Of a stretch of 17,342 bases of DNA, positions 13,594 through 17,342 are shown in pieces. The translations under genes were made by a program, and so were the position numbers. A model generated the notes under the pieces. It worked only from the letters and a program-made list of their open reading frames with translations. It searched no databases and was not told the origin of the DNA. The stretch is from JAHEEL01 sp964581295. GTDB lineage: Bacteria > Actinomycetota > Acidimicrobiia > Spongiisociales > UBA5794. Every line of letters begins with the position of its first letter. The stretch's first letter is position 1. The DNA is taken from the NCBI GenBank assembly GCA_964581295.1, contig CAZONX010000037.1:1-17342 (forward strand). Direction: 5' to 3'.

Positions 13594-14316
13594 ATGATCC
13601 AGGACACCGCACCGGCACCTGCCTACCTCACGGCTCGCGATGTCCAGGAGCTGATCCGCGTCGACCGATCGACCATCTATCGGATGGCCGAATCCGGCCG
13701 ACTTCCCGCCATCAAGGTTGGACGCCAATGGCGTTTCCCGGCCGATGAGATCGACACGTGGCTCAATGGTTCCGGGAACGGAGCCGCCGGGTCCACACCA
13801 CCGTCCACAACCCAGGACGTGGCCGATCTCTTCGCGGATCTCTACGACGTGATGGTGGTGGTCACCGACATCGACGGGAACCCAGTCACCGAGGTCAGCA
13901 ACCCGAACGGCTATTTCTCCGCCATCTCCGGTGAGGCGTCGGCCCTCGATCGCTGCATCGCCGAATGGAAGACGCTGGGCGGCGAGTACGACTTCGAGCC
14001 GCGCCTTCGCCCGAGCCACCTCGGCTTCTTGTGCACGAGAGCATTCATCCGAAGCGGAAACGAACTCGTCGGCATGGTCATCTCCGGGGGCGTAGCCCCG
14101 GACGAGTGGCCCCCGTCGCCGGCCGGAATCGAGGCGATTGCCCGGGAATCGCGTGTACCGGTTGCGCTGGTAGAGCAGAATGTCGAGAGCATTCATCGAA
14201 TCGACCACCGAGCTCAGCGACGCCTCCTGCGCGCTATCCCAATTCTCGCCAGGCACCTTTCCAGCATCTCAGACCAGCAACGACAGTCCAGCGACCAGTC
14301 AAGGAGCGCAATGTGA
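13594..14316 (+). CDS. Excisionase-type HTH regulator with PocR-like sensory domain
   Basis: 240 residues. Residues 10-58 form a winged helix of the excisionase/MerR type (YLTARDVQELIRVDRSTIYR, then GRLPAIKVGRQWRFPADEIDTWL). Residues about 75-175 resemble the PocR ligand-sensing domain: a short helix followed by VMVVVTDIDGNPVTEVSNP, C121, then LGFLCTRAFI with C147 and ELVGMVISGG. Two cysteines (C121, C147) fall near positions where PocR domains keep Cys. The C-terminal 60 residues are helical and polar. ATG 13594 has no ribosome site. The stop TGA overlaps the sqr GTG, so it is in the sqr operon and probably regulates it, perhaps by sensing a sulfur species; the ligand is inference. The HTH call is firm, the PocR call moderate. 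Confidence 0.75.
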   Translation: MIQDTAPAPAYLTARDVQELIRVDRSTIYRMAESGRLPAIKVGRQWRFPADEIDTWLNGSGNGAAGSTPPSTTQDVADLFADLYDVMVVVTDIDGNPVTEVSNPNGYFSAISGEASALDRCIAEWKTLGGEYDFEPRLRPSHLGFLCTRAFIRSGNELVGMVISGGVAPDEWPPSPAGIEAIARESRVPVALVEQNVESIHRIDHRAQRRLLRAIPILARHLSSISDQQRQSSDQSRSAM

Positions 14317-15554
14317 AGAAACTGGTGATCCTCGGGGCAGGCACCGCCGGCACCATGGTGGCGGCCAAGCTACGGCCCCGTCTCAGCAGTGACGAGTGGA
14401 CGATCACCATGATCGACCAGGAGCCCACGCACTACTACCAGCCCGGATTCCTCTTCATTCCGTTCGGTATCTACCGACCGGATGACGTGGTGAAGCCGAA
14501 GGCCGATTTCGTGCCGCCCGGGGTGGATTACCTCGAGGCGGAGATCGAACTCATCGAGCCGGAAGACAAGCGAGTGAAGCTCGCCGACGGCGCCATCGTC
14601 GATTACGACTACCTCGTCATCGCCACCGGCACGTCGATTCGCCCCGACGAGACGCCCGGTCTCGAAGGCCCCGAATACGGCAAGACGATCCACGACTTCT
14701 ACACGCTCGACGGTGCGAAGGCCCTCGCCGACGCACTGCGGTTCTGGGAAGGCGGAAAGCTCGTCCTGAATATCGTCGAGATGCCCATCAAGTGCCCCGT
14801 TGCTCCGCTGGAGTTCATCTTCCTGGCGGACTCCTATTTCCAGGAGAAGGGCATTCGCGACAAGGTGGAGCTCACCTATGTGACCCCGCTCGACGGTGCG
14901 TTCACGAAGCCGATCGCCGCAAAGCACCTCGGGAATCTCCTCGAGGACAAGCAGGTGAACCTCGAGGCGGATTTCTACCTCGAGCGCGTCGATGCGGACG
15001 AGAAGAAGCTCGTTTCGTACGACGAGCGAGAGGTCGACTACGACCTGCTAGTCACGATTCCCCTGAACATGGGTGCGGACGTGATCGCCCGCTCCGGGCT
15101 CGGCAACGAGATGAACTACGTGCCGGTCGACAGCGGCAACTTCCTCTCCAAGCAGTACGACAACATCTTCGCGGTTGGCGACGCGGCCGATCTGCCGACC
15201 TCGAAGGCCGGATCGGTGGCCCACTTCGCCGTCGAGGTGTTCACCGAGAACTTCCTTCGGTACATCGAAGGTCTGCCGATGCTGCTCGAGTTCGATGGGC
15301 ATGCCAACTGCTTCATCGAGAGCGGCCACGGCAAGGGCCTTCTCATCGACTTCAACTACGACACCGAGCCGCTCCCGGGCAAATACCCGCTTCCGGGCAT
15401 CGGCCCGTTCACGCTGCTGCGCGAGACCGAGATGAACCACTGGGGCAAGATGATCTTCAAGTGGACCTACTGGAACATATTGCTGCGCGGCAAGGAGCTC
15501 CCACTCCCCCACGAGATGCTCATGGCAGGCAAGATCGACGAGGGGGTGCGATGA
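14313..15554 (+). CDS. sqr: Sulfide:quinone oxidoreductase-like flavoprotein
   Basis: 413 residues from GTG 14313 with AAGGAG (14301-14306) 6 nt before it. The N-terminal FAD-binding Rossmann motif is ILGAGTAGTMVA (6-17). The adenine/NAD-like segment is YLVIATGTSIRPDETPGLEG (100-119), and the C-terminal FAD motif is NIFAVGDAADLP (284-295). Two redox cysteines fit SQR: C161 in PIKCPVAP and C333 in HANCFIESG, equivalent to the persulfide-forming pair of A. ferrooxidans (C160/C356). The third SQR cysteine near residue 128 is absent; no other Cys occurs in the protein. The C-terminus (HWGKMIFKWTYWNILLRGKE) is amphipathic, as for membrane anchoring. It oxidises sulfide and passes electrons to quinone. 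The ATGA at its end overlaps the DUF1641 gene. Confidence 0.88.
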   Translation: MKKLVILGAGTAGTMVAAKLRPRLSSDEWTITMIDQEPTHYYQPGFLFIPFGIYRPDDVVKPKADFVPPGVDYLEAEIELIEPEDKRVKLADGAIVDYDYLVIATGTSIRPDETPGLEGPEYGKTIHDFYTLDGAKALADALRFWEGGKLVLNIVEMPIKCPVAPLEFIFLADSYFQEKGIRDKVELTYVTPLDGAFTKPIAAKHLGNLLEDKQVNLEADFYLERVDADEKKLVSYDEREVDYDLLVTIPLNMGADVIARSGLGNEMNYVPVDSGNFLSKQYDNIFAVGDAADLPTSKAGSVAHFAVEVFTENFLRYIEGLPMLLEFDGHANCFIESGHGKGLLIDFNYDTEPLPGKYPLPGIGPFTLLRETEMNHWGKMIFKWTYWNILLRGKELPLPHEMLMAGKIDEGVR

Positions 15555-16309
15555 CGACCACTTCCACCGACCGCATCGCCGAGCTCGAACGCAAGATTGA
15601 CGTGATGGCTGCGCAGATGAACCTCCTCGTCGAGGAGCTTCGTGAGCAGCGGCTACGCAGAGCACAGTGGGATGAGTTGCGCTCAGACCTCGCGCCAATC
15701 GCCGGCGAGGCGATGACGCTCGCGAGCAACGAACTCGAGGCGATCCAGGACTTCGTTCAGCCCGAGGACATGCTGCGGCTCCTGCGGCGCATCCTGCGCA
15801 ACACGAAGAACATCGAGGACGGCATGGCTCGCTACGAGAGCTTGATGGACTTCCTCGACGACGCCGGTCCGCTCACCAGCGAGGCCGTCACGAAGATCCT
15901 CACGACGCTCGAGGATTTCGAACAGCGCGGCTACTTCGAGTTCGCCGGTGCCGGGCTCGGCATCGTGGACACGATTGTGACCACGTATTCGAAGGAAGAT
16001 ATCGACGCTCTCGGCGAGAACATCGTTCAGATGCTCGACATCGTCAAGAACCTGACCCAGCCGGAGATGCTTGCCGTCGCCAAGCGCATGCTGGACGCCG
16101 TTCAGCGCCAGCAAGCGGCGGCAGAACTCGAGCCGGCGGAGCCGCCGGGGTTGATCTCGCTGGCCGGCCAGATCCGCGACCCGGAGGTCAGAAGAGGCCT
16201 TGCGAGAGCGCTCAACACGTTCAAGGTTGTCTCCGCCACAGAGACCGAGACGGCGGCAGCCATCCTCGACAAACAGTCAACAACCAAGTCACCTGAAGGA
16301 GGTGCGTGA
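15551..16309 (+). CDS. DUF1641 family protein
   Basis: 252 residues from ATG 15551 (ATGA overlap with sqr). The first 50 residues are a coiled-coil-like helix (RIAELERKIDVMAAQMNLLV). The rest is helical; the middle (about 65-160) has the DUF1641 character, including NTKNIEDGMARYESLMDFLD and QRGYFEFAGAGLGIVDTIVT. Soluble, with no membrane segment or catalytic motif and no cysteines that I can see. DUF1641 genes are commonly found next to SQR-like flavoproteins or other quinone-linked dehydrogenases, so it may assist or tether the SQR. The molecular role is unknown. Confidence 0.85.
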   Translation: MTTTSTDRIAELERKIDVMAAQMNLLVEELREQRLRRAQWDELRSDLAPIAGEAMTLASNELEAIQDFVQPEDMLRLLRRILRNTKNIEDGMARYESLMDFLDDAGPLTSEAVTKILTTLEDFEQRGYFEFAGAGLGIVDTIVTTYSKEDIDALGENIVQMLDIVKNLTQPEMLAVAKRMLDAVQRQQAAAELEPAEPPGLISLAGQIRDPEVRRGLARALNTFKVVSATETETAAAILDKQSTTKSPEGGA

Positions 16310-16626
16310 TGCCGGTAACGACCATCAGCGGCCAGGAGATCCACGTCGACGACGAGGGTTTCCTCACGGAGTACGACGAGTGGAGCGACGACCTGGCGAA
16401 GGAGCTCGCCTCCAACATCGGAATTGCCGAGCTGAACGATGACCACTGGAAGGTCATCACGTTCCTCCGCTCGGACTACCAGGAGAAGGGCGAGACCGCG
16501 ACCTTGCGCCGCGTGACCGCGGTCGGTGGAATCCCGACCAAGCAGCTCTTCCAGCTGTTCCCCAAGAAGCCGGCCCGGAAGATGTCATACGTCTCCGGCC
16601 TTCCGAAGCCTGCGGGCTGCATCTAG
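16309..16626 (+). CDS. TusE/DsrC-like sulfur-carrier protein
   Basis: 105 residues from ATG 16309, with AAGGAGGT (16296-16303) 5 nt upstream; a GTG one codon earlier is less well placed. The protein follows DsrC throughout: IHVDDEGFLTEYDEWSDDLA, LNDDHWKVITFLRSDYQEKG, GIPTKQLFQLFPKKPARK and the flexible C-terminal arm SGLPKPAGCI. The penultimate C104 is CysA, the sulfur-bearing residue. The second DsrC cysteine (CysB, 11 residues earlier) is serine here, so this is TusE-like or one of the single-Cys DsrC homologues rather than the trisulfide-forming DsrC of the sulfite reductase system. Located between DUF1641 and the DsrE2-like gene, where it would carry sulfane sulfur derived from SQR. Confidence 0.9.
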   Translation: MPVTTISGQEIHVDDEGFLTEYDEWSDDLAKELASNIGIAELNDDHWKVITFLRSDYQEKGETATLRRVTAVGGIPTKQLFQLFPKKPARKMSYVSGLPKPAGCI

Positions 16627-16637
16627 AGAGGACCGAT

Positions 16638-17138
16638 ATGAACGACACACCCATCGTCCCCGATTTCGGCGATGACGACGAGCAGCGGAAGATCTCTTTC
16701 GTTTGCTCGAAGGGTTCGCTCGACATGGCCTACCCCGGCCTCATCATGGCCAGCGGCGCGTTGGAGCAAGGGATCGAGACGCATCTCTTCTTCACGTTCT
16801 GGGGCATGGACATGATCAACAAGAAGACCATGGGGAACCTCAAGTTCTCCCCGGTCGGCAACCCTGCCACCCACATGCCGGCCGCCCTCGCTCCCTTTCC
16901 CGGGATGACCACGATGGCGACTAAGCAGATGAAGAAGCAGCTCGACGAACTCGACATCCCGGACATCCCAACGTTCCTGGCACACCTCCAGGACATGGGC
17001 TGTCACATCTGGGCCTGCAAGATGTCGGTCGACATGTTCGGTCTCACCGAGGACGACCTGATCGACGATCTCGACGGCGTGCTCAACGTCGGTGATTTCA
17101 TGGAGATCATCGACGGCGCCCAGACGATGTTCATCTGA
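16638..17138 (+). CDS. DsrE/DsrF-like (DsrE2 family) sulfur-transfer protein
   Basis: 166 residues, with AGAGAGGA (16625-16632) 5 nt before ATG 16638. The core motif FVCSKGSLDMAYPGLIMASG then ETHLFFTFWGMDMI is characteristic of DsrE2-type proteins. Cysteines near the start of the fold (SFVCSKG) and at GCHIWACKMSVDMFGL near the C-terminus are in place for persulfide carriage. Such proteins move sulfane sulfur between TusA, TusE/DsrC and rhodaneses; the TusE-like gene directly upstream fits this, although no tusA or rhodanese gene is in the window. DsrE2 proteins in many species have membrane helices; here I see none that is convincing. Last gene of the sulfur operon, followed by a terminator. 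Confidence 0.9.
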   Translation: MNDTPIVPDFGDDDEQRKISFVCSKGSLDMAYPGLIMASGALEQGIETHLFFTFWGMDMINKKTMGNLKFSPVGNPATHMPAALAPFPGMTTMATKQMKKQLDELDIPDIPTFLAHLQDMGCHIWACKMSVDMFGLTEDDLIDDLDGVLNVGDFMEIIDGAQTMFI

Positions 17139-17165
17139 GTAGTAGCTCGTAGCAAGACACAGGTA

Positions 17166-17206
17166 GCAGGAAGGGTGCCTCGCGGATCGCGAGGCACCCT
17201 TCCTGC
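17166..17206 (+). terminator. 19-bp perfect hairpin terminator
   Basis: The arms 17166-17184 and 17188-17206 are exactly complementary, with the 3-base loop GAT. The stem is GC-rich and begins 27 bp after the DsrE2 stop. No T-run follows, which is common for terminators in high-GC actinobacteria. It closes the sulfur operon and insulates it from rnpB. Confidence 0.88.
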
Positions 17207-17255
17207 GTCGGACAAGAGGTGCGGGAACGAGTCTGCCTCCACTACCGTTCTTCTT

Positions 17256-17342
17256 GCGAGTTCGCGAGACGGCCGCGGCCTTCGGGTCGAGGAAAGTCCG
17301 GACTCCACAGGGCAGGATGCTGGGTAACTCCCAGGCGGGGCG
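17256..17342 (+). ncRNA. rnpB: RNase P RNA (class A), 5' part; runs off the right edge
   Basis: The catalytic RNA of RNase P, which matures tRNA 5' ends. The universally conserved core block GAGGAAAGTCCGGACTCCAC starts at 17289 and continues as AGGGCAGGATGCTGGGTAAC (17309-17328), as in other class A RNase P RNAs. The 5' strand of helix P1 is probably GCGAG at about 17256. The start is approximate (within about 5 bases). TACCGT at 17243-17248 fits an actinobacterial TAnnnT -10 box for that start. The 3' three-quarters lies outside the window. Confidence 0.95.

Noticed and set aside
13965..14312. N-terminal extension of sqr
   Set aside because: It would overlap the regulator out of frame; the FAD motif begins right after GTG 14313, which has a good ribosome site.
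1..17342. CRISPR array, tRNA genes, insertion sequences or phage genes
   Set aside because: I saw no regularly spaced repeats, no tRNA-like cloverleaf with its conserved T-loop, no transposase or integrase; the excisionase-type HTH at 13594 is fused to a sensor domain and has no integrase nearby.

Overview
This is a high-GC, densely packed bacterial window with many stop/start overlaps of the ATGA/GTGA type, frequent GTG starts, a WhiB-family regulator and an actinobacterial-looking RNase P RNA. It most resembles an actinobacterium, plausibly of the class Acidimicrobiia; the class is an inference from gene content and style, because no 16S or other decisive marker is present.

Positions 1-7121 (+ strand) hold a long, tightly overlapping histidine operon. 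It starts with the 3' end of a TrpR-like YerC/HisR regulator, followed by hisG, hisD, hisC, hisB, hisH, hisF and a fused hisIE. hisA/priA is absent: hisH runs directly into hisF with an 11-bp overlap. The overlap chain continues past hisIE into a thioredoxin-fold lipoprotein (TlpA-like, CxxC) and a shortened, catalytically degenerate Lgt-like membrane protein.

Positions 7125-9434 (- strand) carry tetR, trpD and a second TlpA-like lipoprotein, all reading toward the his operon. The second TlpA-like gene is the standout of the window. It has one in-frame TGA (7428-7430) exactly where the first cysteine of its CxxC motif should be, giving W-A-E-W-(UGA)-S-V-C. The reading frame after the TGA is intact and well conserved in style, and the sequence right after it folds into a hairpin of the shape expected for a bacterial SECIS. 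I interpret it as a selenocysteine-containing (UxxC) thioredoxin-like lipoprotein.

Positions 9419-12555 hold a divergent MacB-like ABC exporter (ATPase plus large two-module FtsX permease), separated from tetR by a tandem 15-bp repeat that is probably the TetR operator. A whiB gene (- strand) converges on the permease, with a small hairpin between the two stops. Next to it, reading away, is a gamma-glutamylcyclotransferase-like gene with an apparently non-standard start.

Positions 13594-17138 (+ strand) form a sulfur-metabolism operon. It contains an excisionase-type helix-turn-helix regulator with a PocR-like sensor domain, a sulfide:quinone oxidoreductase, a DUF1641 protein, a TusE/DsrC-like sulfur carrier and a DsrE2-family protein. 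It ends in a 19-bp perfect hairpin terminator. The 5' part of rnpB (RNase P RNA) begins at about 17256 and runs off the right edge.
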